Assembly (NCBI GenBank): GCA_017979445.1
Contig: CM030718.1
Coordinates: 28,515,021-28,579,020 of the forward strand
Direction of reading: 5' to 3'
DNA length: 64,000 nt
Source of the DNA: Akebia trifoliata
Lineage: Eukaryota; Streptophyta; Magnoliopsida; Ranunculales; Lardizabalaceae
Below are positions 48,241 to 61,300 of the stretch, piece after piece (the first letter of the stretch is position 1; every line of letters begins with the position of its first letter). Position numbers and translations under genes: made by a program. The notes under the pieces were generated by a model. The model saw nothing but the letters and a program-made list of their open reading frames with translations. It was not told the origin of the DNA and did no database searches.

Positions 48241-50590
48241 TTATGACGCAGGACAACGAGGGAAGAAGAGGAAATTTGAGGAATTAGAAATTTTGGTTTA
48301 CAATTAGGTTAAGGATTTGGATAGGATAGGTGGAAAATAAGGGAGTTTAAAGAATCTGATTGGGGATTGGGTTAAAGATTTGAATTAGGATAGGATAAAC
48401 CTAAAAGTAAAATATTTTATTTTGCAATTATAACATTTTAAATAGGATTGATGAAAATGATTAAAGGTTAAGGATTATAGGATAAGAATTAAAAGTTAAG
48501 GAAATATGAAAAGTATTAAGGGTTGAGGTATGTGGTTTCAAGAATCAAGACTCAAAAATCAAGAATTAAAAAATTCAAGAAAGTTAAAAAGAAAATAAGA
48601 AAAAGAAAAATAAATATTAGAAGTAAAAAAAAGAGAAGGGATAGAAAGATAAAATCTTTGAATCACACTAAGAATGGTGAAGAACTCACTTCACTCCACG
48701 AATGAAGTTCATTCTTTATTCATCAAAATCTCTGTTAAAAAAATTCAAATACAATCTATATAAATAAAATAAATCAAGAATCTTAGTCAAACGAAAATAT
48801 CAAATAAATAAAATTATTTTTATAACTTTCGCTCTCCTAATTTTTAAATCCTAATAAACTTAATTATAAGACAAACTAAAATTACTCAAGTGCATCTAAA
48901 TATTATTCTAAGACCATAGGCCAATAAACAAGAAAATAAATCCAAAAAACATACAATTAAAGTCTAAAATAAAAAAAACTAAATAAATAATCCTGACAAA
49001 TCTAAATTCAAATAAGTGATAACCTAAATAATTATAAAATTTCCATTGAAACCCTTGACTTGATTTGTGTTATGTATTTTCTCTTTAACTTTCTTGAATT
49101 TTTGAATTCTAATAAATATAAATACAAGACAACTTCAAGTTACTAAACTACACTAAATATTATACTAAAATCATGGATCAATAAAACATGAAAATAAATC
49201 TACAAACATAAAATTAAAGTCCTAAAATAGAAAACTAAATAAATAATTAATCTAAAATAATCTCGAATAATAAAACAACAAATCTATATCTAAATTAAAA
49301 AACACCTAAATAATTACAAATTTTCCATCAGAACCCTTGACCATTGACTTGATTAGCGTTCCGCATTAACTTAGGATGCCTTAAACAAACCTTGTTGGAT
49401 TAAAGACAATGGAGGTAAAGAAAAATTTATTTAATAAGCCATAAAACTTATTTCTTCTCTCAATAATGCAACGGAGAAAGCTCGAGTCAATGTGGTGTGT
49501 TGATGCGTCATAAATGGGGATTGATATTCATGAATTTATTTAGTCCATAGAAGATATAACTTACATAAGCAATAGGCACCCATTGTTCGTCGGATTAGAG
49601 GTGGAATTTTTTTATATTGATAGGCAGCCTGTATGCATGCTACTCCACCATTGGATTGCAGTGTTTCATTAGGGACTTTTTTATTTATTTTAATGACACG
49701 ACATACATTGGGCACCATGTTTTCCCTTCTGAACCAGGACTTGCAACGCTTCTACAACACCTTTTAATAATTTTTCAACAACTTCCATAGAAGCATTAGT
49801 TGTTGACATGGAAGTATGCCAATAACTATGCATCGACATGGCATTGCTAGGCATGTTGAACCATTGCAACCCAAATCCTGACCTATCCTTTCGGTTCACG
49901 AGGCATGCATGCAAACGTTTTCAAACTTGAAATATGAATCAATTTGAGAGAATGAAATAGTGGAAGAGAAATCCTTTCAGACCTACTTGTTTTAGCCATT
50001 TTTCTTGCATTCTTCATTAAACTGGCTCCTCTATTCTCCAAAATTATATCTAATAGCCTAGTATGAGCTGAATGATAAGAATTCATTAAGGTTAATAGAA
50101 GAGTTTTGGTCTAGTTCAGAGAACACAAGAGTTACTTATCAACTTATATAATAGATTTCCATTATCGATAGTTGAGATATTACTACAAAAGCTCACAACA
50201 CACACTAATTGAATTACTTAATGGGATTTATGAATCAAGATTGGAGAATGAATTTAACAAGTATACTTCACTATGAATTATGCTTTTCTATATTTGAAGA
50301 ACATACAGTAATCAGTTTTCATGTTTACAATCCTCCCCCAACCCTCCCCTCTCAAATCCTACCAAACATATGTCTAGTTGAATCCACTCAAACATACTAG
50401 CTCCAACGTTTGAGCTAAAAACAAGAAAGGAATGTCGTAGAAGTAAAAAATATAAATCCAACGAACCATCCTATCGGTTGTCTACCTAAACTACTACCAC
50501 CCCAAATGAGTTCAGAAACAGAGTGCACAACTCTGCTTCATCACCCAAGACCCAATAACCGGAACCCAAGTAAAATGAAAAAGATACAAA
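48241..50590. other. Right copy, AT-rich DNA downstream of the CACTA nest
   Basis: It matches the left copy at 1,073-3,533. No gene is seen. A 75-codon minus-strand frame (49,690-49,914) has a counterpart at 2,566-2,793, but about eleven of the differences change amino acids, so there is no sign of coding constraint. Confidence 0.6.
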
Positions 50591-50591
50591 C

Positions 50592-52802
50592 TTAAATGCT
50601 CTGTTCACCATTCGCCATCTTCTCATTATCCTCAATTTGACTCAAAAGTTCTTCCAAATTAAAATCCAAATCAGTGAACCCCATATCAAACATTCCTTCT
50701 TCATCACCCAATCCAAAATTGTAGTTCTCATTATGCTGTTTCATAGGTATCGTTGAGAAATCATACCCGTATTCCCTACCCGAGGGTGATTGCTCTGTAT
50801 TGAAAAAGCTTCCAAGAAACTTTGCGTTTGGGTTCTGCAATTGGCATGAAAAATCTGATGTGTATGTCTCACATTGTGATTGATCATTGTAAATTAAACC
50901 TAAATCATCTGGATTGGAATTGTTCAAGTCCTGCCTCAACTCGACACCACAACGAGGATAATCAGAACCGAAAGCTGGATCAAACTTATGTTCATCAAAC
51001 CTCATGTCCATCAAGGAGAAATCCTGCAGTTTATCATCTTGTTTCAATCCAAATCTATTCAAGCAATCATCGTCTGTAACTCCCACGTGTTGCTCCTGCT
51101 TCACCTTTGTTTTCACTGAAGAGCTGATTCTCAATTCGCTATCTCCATTTTCAGGTTCTAATTTTACGACCTCGCCCTTGGATTTCTCTTCGCCAACTTG
51201 TTCAAAGTATTCGGACGTAATAATTGACTCAACGTTCGACTTAGTTGAATTTAACAATGATTCTGTTGAACCACAACCTTTAGGAAGATTGAGGCGGGCG
51301 AATGGCCCATACATAGCCCTCGCAGCGTCATCGTAAGCTTGAGCAGCTTCGATAGCAGTGTCAAAGGTTCCTAACCATAGACGACTCCCCTTGTTAGGTT
51401 GACTCAACGCCCTATTAGGCTCACGAATCTCGGCAACCCATTTGCCCCAAGATCTTTGCCGCACTCCTCTATATTTGTTGTGCGAATTCTCGGGTCCTCC
51501 TTTTCCTCTCATGCACCCTTTTTTTGAACCCTTGGCAGTTAACTTACGACGAATCAAAGTGCCTTCGCCTCCATCTTTGGTATTGTTGAGTTCTTTCCAC
51601 TTTGCGATGGTTTCTGCTACAGAACCAGACACAGTGCGTCTAGCCCGCGTACTTCTCTTCCTGAAATACTATATGGGTCAGTCTAATTGTAAAACACCCA
51701 CATGAGAAGTAATTCTACAAACAGGTGTGGAGCTGGTGGGGGCAATTGCCCCCACAGAACTTTGAGATACCCCTATGTTTTCAACTAATTACATGACTCA
51801 TTTGTCCCCACTCCCTCACCTCACCTCTCTCCCCATTTGGCCCCACACCCTCACATCCCTCCAATTTTTGTTCCCCCCCCCCCCCCCCCCTCAATTTGTT
51901 TTGTTGATGGCATTGCCTCTTGAGACCGGGACTTCTCATATACTAATCGGAAATGACCTAAATATCCTTTTCTTCAACTTCTAACAAAAAAGCCTCTGAA
52001 TTTCTCTCTAAAACCACTCATCTTCAAGTTCTTCAACTATACAACTAACCATAGCTTGCCCCCACTACAAGAAAATCCTGGCTCCACCCCTTTCTACAAA
52101 ACCATGAAACTCATTTCCCACAACAACTAGGAAAACAGGAAAACAAGCTGAACATTCGAACAACACAATTGAGTTTTCATATAAAGGGATGATTTCATTT
52201 CCAAAATTATAGTATTAAATCAATTTTATTCCTTCTCACCCAAACAACATCAATTAAATCTCTCAAAAAGAAATCTAGTAAAACTAATTCAAAAAATTTA
52301 AGAGATTCAATAGCTAAGATAAGACAAATAAAAACTGATTATCCTCTACAAAAAAACGCTAAAATCAAATTATAACAAAAAAAATTAAAGACTTTCACAC
52401 TCTTTACAAGAGGATTGATTTTAAAGTATATATATAAACTAATAAATAAATTTAAAATCATTATTTTTCTTCTTGCCACCTAAACAACCTTCTAAAACCT
52501 AAACTAATACTCTAATACAAGGTACCAAACTGAACAACTAATTGAAAAAAAAAAAAAAAATCCCATTATTATACTATCCTCACAAAACCCATTAACCAAA
52601 CCATATTCAAATTTTAAGATTTAGGATTTATTCAACCTAAAATATCCAAATATGATTATAAAAAAAAAAAAAAACTAAATCTATTTTTCTTTTACGATTC
52701 CCAAAACAACCTACAAAAATCAAAATATAAAAGAACAATAAAAAAAATCAAAATATAAAAGAAGAAGAAAGGGAAGAAAAAACACCTTTCAGAATAAGAC
52801 AT
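50592..52802 (-). CDS. DREB2-type AP2/ERF transcription factor
   Basis: DREB2 proteins bind DRE/CRT promoter elements and activate drought- and heat-response genes in the nucleus. Two exons: 52,802-52,786 (17 bases, ATGTCTTATTCTGAAAG) and 51,660-50,592, with a GT-AG intron of 1,125 bases. The splice rebuilds [14 protein letters not shown], matching the basic N-terminus of DREB2A-like proteins; total 361 residues. Visible parts: basic nuclear-signal region (1-15), [17 protein letters not shown] before the domain, AP2 domain from about residue 69 to 132 ([39 protein letters not shown]), and an acidic C-terminal end ([15 protein letters not shown]). A seven-residue insertion ALSQPNK lies in the AP2 domain at about residues 90-96. 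The frame is intact. Confidence 0.93.
51722..52091. mobile_element. MULE-like MITE in the DREB2 intron
   Basis: The 370-bp segment is flanked by the 9-bp repeat TTCTACAAA (51,713-51,721 and 52,092-52,100). The ends are imperfect inverted repeats around GGTGTGGAGCTGG and CCTGGCTCCACCCCT, followed inward by a shared GGGGGCAA/TTGCCCCC. It holds a C run of about 20 bases (51,876-51,895). There is no coding capacity. A 9-bp TSD suggests the Mutator superfamily. Confidence 0.65.
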
Positions 52803-53045
52803 ACGCGGTGAAATCGGATTTTCTCTCCTCTTGTGTCTTGTGTCCCTCTTCTATGGATGATTTCCAACTAGAAGTTCTAGATCCTGATTTTGCTTCTTTG
52901 TCCCTTCTTCTATAGATGGTTTCCAAAGATGGTTTCCAAGTAGAAGTTCTAGATTCTGCTTCTGCTTCTTTATTTTACTTCTTTTCCAAGTCTCACTTCG
53001 TCTTGATGAATAGGCTTTTGGTTTCCTTCTTCAGCGAAATCCTTT
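52803..53045 (-). other. Likely DREB2 5' leader with an internal duplication
   Basis: It lies between the TATA-like box (53,067-53,074) and the ATG. It contains a roughly 66-base tandem duplication (about 52,850-52,960) around CTAGAACTTCTA and TTGGAAACCATC. No gene other than this leader is suggested. The exact transcription start is inferred. Confidence 0.5.
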
Positions 53046-53066
53046 AAACAGCAGCCTTTGTGATGA

Positions 53067-53074
53067 TATTTATA
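53067..53074 (-). promoter_or_regulatory. TATA box of DREB2
   Basis: TATAAATA on the minus strand, about 265 bases upstream of the start codon, with no competing TATA-like sequence between them and the ABRE cores. Confidence 0.6.
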
Positions 53075-53119
53075 GCTTCTTCTGGTGAGATTTCCAAAAT
53101 ATAATAAATATCCATTATG

Positions 53120-53157
53120 ACGTGGCACATCCCTCACCGTTTCTTTTGATACGTGGC
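53120..53157. promoter_or_regulatory. Two ABRE cores upstream of DREB2
   Basis: ACGTGGC occurs at 53,120-53,126 and again at 53,151-53,157, about 45-90 bases upstream of the TATA box. ACGTGGC is the core of ABA-responsive elements bound by bZIP (AREB/ABF) factors, and paired ABREs are typical of ABA-responsive promoters. This fits a drought-responsive DREB2 gene; actual response is inferred. Confidence 0.55.
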
Positions 53158-53844
53158 ATATATATGTTTACGGATACCAATAACGCGGTCCCCATCACTT
53201 ACTTGCCCACGAAGATTTCCCCTTTTTGTTAGATTTCCTACGTAACCCCAATTATATCATATAATTACATTTTTGCCTCAACTTCGTCCTCATCCTCCAT
53301 ACCTTAGCAGGACTTTGCTGTATCACAAAAATACAGATTGTTTGATGTTAAACCTTCGAATTCATAATTATATATGATGAATTCGATTAATTTTGGTAAA
53401 TTTGATTTTTTGTTATTTTTATATAAATTTTTTTTAGAAATATACAAATGTTGTTGTTGGATTTCTAACTAAAATCCAATATCTTTAACCCCCTAAGTAA
53501 TCAAAATTAGTTCATTGATTTGCCGAATTAATTATCTAATCTCTTAATTCATTTATTTGCCAAAATAAAGATCTAATCCCTTAATAATGGATTTGATAAT
53601 TTTCAAGGTTGATTATCAATGATTGATTTTATCATTCTTTATGATCAAATCTAACGTATTTTTAAGAGAATAACATGAAACTATTGTATTTTTTAAACAA
53701 CAAACTTATGTCACCCATGACGTGTTACTCCCCCAACACGCGCCTTTCATTGGTCTTATCACGAGGAGTTCCTATCGTTTCCTCTTTTGTAGCCTCTTCG
53801 AGAATTCACTTGTGGTATATGGACTACCCATCTCCAATTGAAGT

Positions 53845-54582
53845 AGGGTTGCAACTTGTTCTAGATCAAATCAAGAATCGAACCAAAATGATAGTTTTGA
53901 ACTAGTTTGATTTTATTTATGCTGAACTTGGATTTGATTTTGGATTAACAAAACAGAAAATCAATCAATTTGATTTGATTCTTGATTCATGCCTTCTATA
54001 GAATCGAGTCAAATGAAAAATCAGATCTTATATTAATAAAATTATAAATACATATTATTAATATATTTAATAAATTATACCCTTTTTATTAAATTTTTTT
54101 GTTTTGGGAATAGAGTATCTCTTAGTCTAGCAAGTTGACCATGATCCATTGGACTTTCCCCAAAACTTTATCCATTAGAACTAATCTCTAATTGTCATGC
54201 TCCATAATTGATTATGTTTTTATGGACGGATTAATGACATTTTTTTGGATAGATAGATTAATAAGTTCTTTAATTGATGGAAAAATTATTGACTTTTTTT
54301 TTTAATGGATACATTAATGATTTTTTTTATTGATGAAAAAAATTAATGACTTATTATATGAGATTTCATATTACTATTTATTTATTTTTATTAAAAATAT
54401 GTTGATTCAATTAGATTTTTAAGATATTGATAACCCATAGAATCGAACCAAAACGACCTTAGCTTAATTCGAGTTGGTTTGTTCTATGACAATTTGGTTC
54501 GATTCCTATTCTCATTTAATGAAACCAACCTAGGTCGGTTCGGTTCTGATTTGGCCCCAAACTGAATCAAGTTGCACCCCTA
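53845..54582. mobile_element. Diverged relative of the MULE-like element
   Basis: It begins AGGGTTGCAACTTG and ends CAAGTTGCACCCCTA, like the element at 15,506-16,405, and contains GGTTCGGTTC-type stretches near its ends. The interior is AT-rich and unrelated to the CT minisatellite. The flanking 9-mers no longer match, so it is older or damaged. It lies in the DREB2 upstream region. Confidence 0.6.
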
Positions 54583-57200
54583 GTCTGAGTAGGACAATAG
54601 TTCTAGCTGACCCAGGTCAACTTTGGATCGAATTTGGATTGAAGTTCGATTTAACTTTAGGGTGGGTCAAAATATGGTTTTGAGAGATTCGATCCATCCA
54701 ATCTTTTGTTAAAATTGAAGATTGATTTGTGGGTAGATGTGGGATCAACACTCATTACATTGTATTGCTGTAAACATATATTTAAAAAAAAAAAAAAACA
54801 ATTAGAATAATCTCATTAGGTAGGCCTGCCCTAGAAGAACGTTGCATGTCTCAATGATCCCAGCATCTTTACTAATATAAGCTCTTTTATTCATATTTTT
54901 TCCATCAAGGATGTTCTATGAAACTCTTTTTATCCCTGAATTTTTTCCATCAAGGAATGTTTTATGAATTTTTCACAAAACCTAGCATGGCACAAAAATC
55001 AATTTCTTGTTGTCCCACTCATACATACTTGAAAAAAAATCTAGATCAATTAATACATATCAAAGTGAAATGAATTAATTTTTTGAGAAACTAGACTCGA
55101 AATACTTCAATATAAACTATTAAAACTCAAAAATATGGAAGAATTTCTTAGTTAAAGCTCTACACCAAACAGAATAAAATATGTTTCGTTACAATTTCTT
55201 TTGAAACAAATTCTCAAAAAAATATTTGAAGTGCTTTGTTTGTTTTGAATTTTTTTTTGTGGAAACTCATGGAGGTCAGTTAAACATTGCAATTGGTCAC
55301 GTCAATTATGCATTCTTATTGATTTTTCTATTAAAAAAAAAAAAATTCCAATGATTCTAATCCAACACATTCTTATGTTCCGCCAAGTTTAAGCAATAAA
55401 CACTAATAAGTAGGTTGTGATATATTTTCATAACATTGATTGAAATTTTAAAGATAATAATTCGAAAAGAAAAATCCTAAAAATGATCATAACAATGAAA
55501 GTAACAATTTTTGTCTCTAATTTTTTCTTTTTATACATTTATAGTACCACCCAACCATGAATCTAAACATTATTCTTTCCACTACGTATTCAATTTGAAA
55601 CTTATTACAACCAAATAGTTCCAAGAGAATTAAACGAAAATAAAAATAATTGCATCAAAATTAGGAAAAGAAATTCCTTCTAATATTCTTTTTGTTGGTC
55701 ATTGCCACCAATCTCAAATTAAAAAAAAAAAAAAAATGGTAAACGAGGGTTTTGGGCCAACAAAAATAAACAAGAGACCTAGGCCACTGAATTTAACACT
55801 ACAAAAGTGTCGAATTTTAGCATTTTTGAGGTAGCCTTTTATTTTTATTTTATTTTTAAATTTTAAATCCCAACTGTATGGAAGATTCAAAGATTGAGTC
55901 TTTATCTCAACTTAGGTGGCAATCACCCATTGTGTCACATGGCTGGGTATCCCACACAAATCTTCTAACCACCAATTATTTTAAAGGCAAAAATTCCCTT
56001 TTTCTTCAAATAACCCTTATATATGTGTATTGATCACTTCTTCATGCCATGCTCAAATTTTAATTTGTTCTTTTCTCCACTTGTAACATGAATGATCTCT
56101 AAGCAACTAAACACAAATCTAAACTCAGATTTGGGTGCCCACCACTAATAATATTTAAATACATTTTCTAACATATTAATTAATTATAAAATAGACCTTA
56201 AAATCCCTAGAAATGATTCACTCTAATTAAATTTTGAATTTTTTTTTATAGACCCATAATTTTGGTCGAGCACTACATATTATCATTATTCTTGAATTTT
56301 TCCTAGAGATACAAGGAAAAAAAATCCGAGTGATGCAAGAATGACCTTGCAGGACACTGCGTTCAAGGGCCAAGTCATGATTTCCTGGTAGGGGGGCAAA
56401 ATTGAAGGTTGACCGGCTTGAAGATGATTGGTGTTGATGGTGATGGGAAAATTCAAGATTTTTTGTCAGAGTATAAAGAAAAGGGCTTTTAGGTTATTTT
56501 CTATTAATCTATTGAGAGTAGATTGAAATCAAAGGGCAAAGTAATCAGTTTTTTATTTTTTATTTTTAAAAGGGTATTAAAATATTTATCAATTTTATAG
56601 AAGGTTACCTAGAAAACAATTGAGAGGGGGGTAAAAAATGGGCAAAAGGGAAAAAAAGTTAAACTGGGCATGACACTTTGCAAACACAAGTGGGGTACTT
56701 CAAATACTCACAAAAATGTGAGGAAGGGGCAAAAAATTGAAGGGGAGGGGAGGGGGTATAATATAAAATTCAATTTTCAAGGGGTTTTTAACTCACCCAC
56801 AAAACTGAGGAGGGAACTACCTCCCTGCTCCTTCCTGACTGTGATCAACATTGCTTATGTGTGTACCTCAATGTCGGCAAAGTGTGAATTGAGGTCATTC
56901 CAACATGACTCTTTTTTTTAGAGAGATTTATCGACAGACCTATTTCTCACAATTTTATTACAAAAATTACCTTACTTAAATAAGTTTGGTACCGAACAAA
57001 CCTTATTTTTTAAATCAAGCTAGCATGACTAACTTAGTAATATTCTAAATCTTACTCAAGGTTGTTCGCCTCTCATGAATTATCAAATTTGCAAAGGGAA
57101 AGAACTAGAGGTGGTAGATTAGAACAGAGTTAAGAAGTTAAGGGTAAGACTAGCCAAAGAGGTCTAGGAGTTGTAGAAAATAGGAGCTATAGTAAAGTGT
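54583..57200. other. AT-rich intergenic DNA with possible TE remnants
   Basis: The segment about 54,815-54,930 matches the left copy near 4,040-4,215 and then homology stops. A G-rich block at about 56,340-56,850 has complementary-looking ends and may be a decayed DNA transposon. No gene is recognised. Confidence 0.45.
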
Positions 57201-57233
57201 GAAGCGTCTTTAGTTTTAAGGAGTGGGCAAAAA

Positions 57234-59702
57234 CTCAAGGTTACAAATGTCGATTAGATTCCTATCTTGGAATGTGTGTAGCATTAATGATAGAACCAAA
57301 GGGCTTCAGTTAAGTCAATGCTTCAAATGTACAAACCTCATATCGTGACTCTATAGGAAACAAAAATGAGTCAGGTGAATAAAGTTGTCTTGCGAGACAT
57401 CTAGGGTAATTGGAACATGGGGTGGAAATATCTAGCAGCTAATGGGACAATAAGGGGAATCTGGGTTCTTTGGGACAAGAAGGTGATCGAGGTTGAGGAT
57501 TCTTTAGTAGGAGCATTTTCTGTGTCACTCCTATCCAGGTGTGTAGGGAAGGAAGACCATTGGGTATTCTCAGGTGTGTATGGGCCTACCTAAGAGTAGG
57601 AACGAAAACAATTCTAGGAGGAGTTGGATGATGTGAGTGCTTATTGGAATAGTCCATGGTGTTGGGTATGGGTTTTAATGTTATCAGGTTTGCTTGTGAG
57701 AAACAAGGGGGTTCGCGGTTAATAGCAAAGATGAAAAGATTTGGGGAATTTTTAAATAGGAACAACTTGGTGGATATTCCTCTTCAGGGTAGAAGCTTCA
57801 CCTAGTCCAACCATCAAGATGTGCCCACCCTTAACAGGTTAGACAAGTTCCTCATCTCAGATGACTAGGCATTGCTGTTCAATCAAATTTCCTAGACGGT
57901 CATTCCAAACTCGATGTTTGATCATTGTCTTGTACAGTTGGAAACAGGGTCATTTCGCAGAGGCCCTATCCCATTTCGTTTTGAAGTTATGTGGTTGAAG
58001 CACCAAAATTTCAAGGAGTTGGTGATAAAATGGTGGAGGAGTTTTTTTTTACAGGTACAACAAGGGAGGTGTTTAGCAAGAAGTTGAAGGCTCTAAAGTA
58101 AGTGTTCAAAAAATGGAACAAGGAATATTTTGGAATGGTGGATATGTAGAAAAAAGAGGCCATTTTGAGAATTGAGGAGTTGAATCAGATCTCGACAAGC
58201 GATAGGTCAACAAGAATTAACTTTCGGGAGAAATACCAACGGATGGCTCTTATGGAGAAGATTAGTTGGAAACAGAAAACCAGAATTAAGTGGCTTAAAG
58301 AATGAGATGATAACACTAAATTTTTTCATTGCATGGCTAATGCCTGTAATAAGAACAATCACATCACAAGAATAAATGTGAACGGGGAGAGGTTGGAAGG
58401 GAAAGAGGAGATTGCTAAAGGGATTGTAGATTTCTATGATTTATATGTGAAATTAAATACCGATGATATGTGTATTAGACCAAAATCGGAGCTGCTTCAA
58501 TTTAATAGAGTTTTTGAGCCACAACGTGATTGGTTGGAAAGTTCAGTGAAAGAAGATGAGATCTGAGAGACTATTTCAAGCATGAAGAATGATAAAGCCC
58601 CAGGGCCTGACGATTTTCCCGTGGAGTTTTATAAAACTTGCTGGGAGATCATTAAGTGTGATTTTATTGTAGTAATTGAGGAATTCTTCAAAGATGGAAT
58701 GCTTGATCTCGATTCTAATTGCACATTCATCGCTTTAATTCCTAAAGTGGGGGGAACGAAAGATGTCAAAGATCTATCAGTTTGGTGAACACTAGTTACA
58801 AAATTATCACGAGTATCCTTGCTAAAAGATTAAAAGGCGTCATCCAAAGACTTATAGGGTGCAATCAAAGTGTATTCATCAAAGGGAGGTAAATTTTGGA
58901 TGGGGTTCTAATAGCAAACGAGTGTATTGACTCTAAAATGAGATTTGGCAAAGCGGGGGTGGTTTGTAAGGTGGACCTTGCAAAGGCTTATGATCATGTC
59001 ATTTGTCAATTCTTGGAACACATGCTTATTAGAATGGGCTTTGGAAAGAGATTGATCTTTTGGGTTATGGCATGTGTTTCTTCATCGTCCTTCTCAATCT
59101 TGTGAATGGAACACTCCATGATTTTTTTAGGAGCACTAGAGGTCTCAGGCAAAAGGATCCTCTATCCCCCTTCTTGTTTATTATTGTGGTAGAAGTGCTT
59201 AAAAAGATGATGGATATAAGGGTGGCAAATGGTTATCTATCGGGGTTTGAAGTAGGACAAGACATTATTTTTATTTCACACTTTCAATTTGCAGATAAAA
59301 CATTAGTCTTCTTAGATGACTCTATTGATCAAACAAGGAGATTAGGAGGTTTATTATGTTGCTTTGAAGCTGTGTCAGGCATCCTTGTAAACACGAGGAA
59401 AAATAAGATATTCCCGGTAGACATGGTTAGATGCGTTACTCTTCTTACAGTGTCATTGGGATGGAAAGTGAGTAGTCTACCTTCCTCTTATCTGGGGATT
59501 CCATTGGAGGCTCCATATAGGAGGGTGGTGATATGAGACCCGATAGTAGAAAGAATAGAAATGAAACTAGCGGCGTGGCAAGCTAACTATCTCTTCAAGG
59601 GGGGTAAACTGACTTTGATTAAAAGCGTATTGTCTAATATTCCAATTTATATTCTCTCTTTACTCTTTTTACCCCAAAGTGTGGAAACAAGGCTAGATAA
59701 GT
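57234..59702 (+). pseudogene. Degenerate LINE (L1-like) ORF2
   Basis: Broken frames run on the plus strand in the order of a LINE ORF2. An endonuclease start lies at about 57,250 (RFLSWNVCSIND), then the endonuclease end (MFDHCLVQLE). The reverse transcriptase blocks follow: KAPGPDDFPVEFYK (58,590), VDLAKAYDHV (58,970), GLRQKDPLSPFLFI (59,135) and FADKTLVFLDD (59,288). Many stops and frameshifts interrupt it. The catalytic FADD motif reads FADK. The 3' end is missing: coding sequence runs straight into right-copy DNA at about 59,700, without a poly-A tail. It is inactive. Confidence 0.85.
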
Positions 59703-60845
59703 TATTACCATAGATTTGTACTTAGAATGCTAAATTTTGAAAATTAAATGAACTGCCTCCTATAACCATTTCATCATGCAATCCCCTAATTTAACGTCAA
59801 AAACGAGGTTTTGATTTCCTATAAAGGCTTGATCCAATAAGATCGAGATTAAAAAAATTGAGAAAATATACAAATCTATATAATAAAATACAATGATGGT
59901 CCCTATTCTCTTTATAACTCAAAAAAGTATAACTATTAAAGTTTTGTCAGTATAAAGATTGAGATAAAAGAATGGGTCTATACAATCCCACTTTTTATTG
60001 TCTTTCCTCTTCTCATCCCTCTCCCACCCCAATTTTATTGTTTTTCCCCTCTTCTTCTACTATTCTATAATATCTTTTTAAATTTACTATCTTTCCTCTT
60101 TTATTGTTTTAATCCCAAAGAGGAGGACCGTGCCTACAACATGGGTATATTCTAATTATATTATAAGTAATGATAGCCAAACACTCCCACCTGGCATACT
60201 CAAAATACTCTCATGACATGCGATGTGTCAAACCATAAATTTTCTTTCATCAAGATATACAACTACATAGATTTATGGGGATGTGCAGTTGTGCATTCTA
60301 AGGCATAAAGTCTATGGTTCTAGCATATGCCACGTCAAGAGAGTATTTTGAGTATGCCATGTAGGGGAGTCAAATTATCACAACTCTTATCTTATACATT
60401 TTATTTGGATATATAACATTTATCTATATTTTATCCGTCAAAACGGATTTAATTCTATCCAATTGTCAAATAGGACTTGAGTCTAAAAAAGATCTAACTT
60501 ATAAGTATAGATAGCCGAATTCGATCTACTAATTTTTATTGTATCTGATTTGGTTCAACCCCAATCTATTGACAGCCCTAATAAGTGGGCATATATCTCA
60601 CAATGATTGGATGTGGTTGTGGACGATAATGATGGCACAAGTGTACCACATGGTGAAATTTGGTGTGGCCATCAATGATGGACAGCTATTTGTGACCAAC
60701 ACCACAATTTCGCCCACAATCCTAGACCTAGATAATATTTAATAACAAGTTTTCAATTGGATCTCTATTGGCACCCCAAGTATTAATTGTCACACCCCAA
60801 TTAAACATTAAAACGCACTCTTCAACCATTACAAAGGCTTAACCC

Positions 60846-61228
60846 AAATCATTAAGTTGAACCCGTTGGGTATTTTCATTGTAAAATATTTCCAATTTTT
60901 ATTTCAGTAAGTTACTCTATCTTTAATTTTAAACTAAATATATCCCACAATTTTATAATTTTTCTGTTTTTTCGGATTCAACACGACTTGTTTCTTTAAA
61001 AATAAAAAAAAATAAAAAAAAAAACTGATTTTTTTTTAAATCATTGAGTTGAACTCGTTGGGTATTTTCATTGTAAAATATTTCCAATTTTTATTTCAGT
61101 AAGTTACTCTATCTTTAATTTTAAACTAAATATATCCCACAATTTTATAATTTTTCTGTTTTTTCGGATTCAACACGACTTGTTTCTTTAAAAATAAAAA
61201 AAAATAAAAAAAAAACTGATTTTTTTTT
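60846..61228. repeat. Tandem duplication, about 191 bp x 2
   Basis: 60,846-61,037 and 61,038-61,228 are adjacent direct copies, nearly identical. The left duplication copy has one unit only (about 6,035-6,225), so it arose in the right copy after the segmental duplication. Confidence 0.88.
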
Positions 61229-61300
61229 GGTTTAAAATGGAAGTAAAGATGACGGGTTCATAGAATCAGGGTTTCGAACATGCTCTATCCACGCATCTCG

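Noticed and set aside
50822..51336. Plus-strand frames opposite DREB2
   Set aside because: They are antisense shadows of the intact DREB2 exon.
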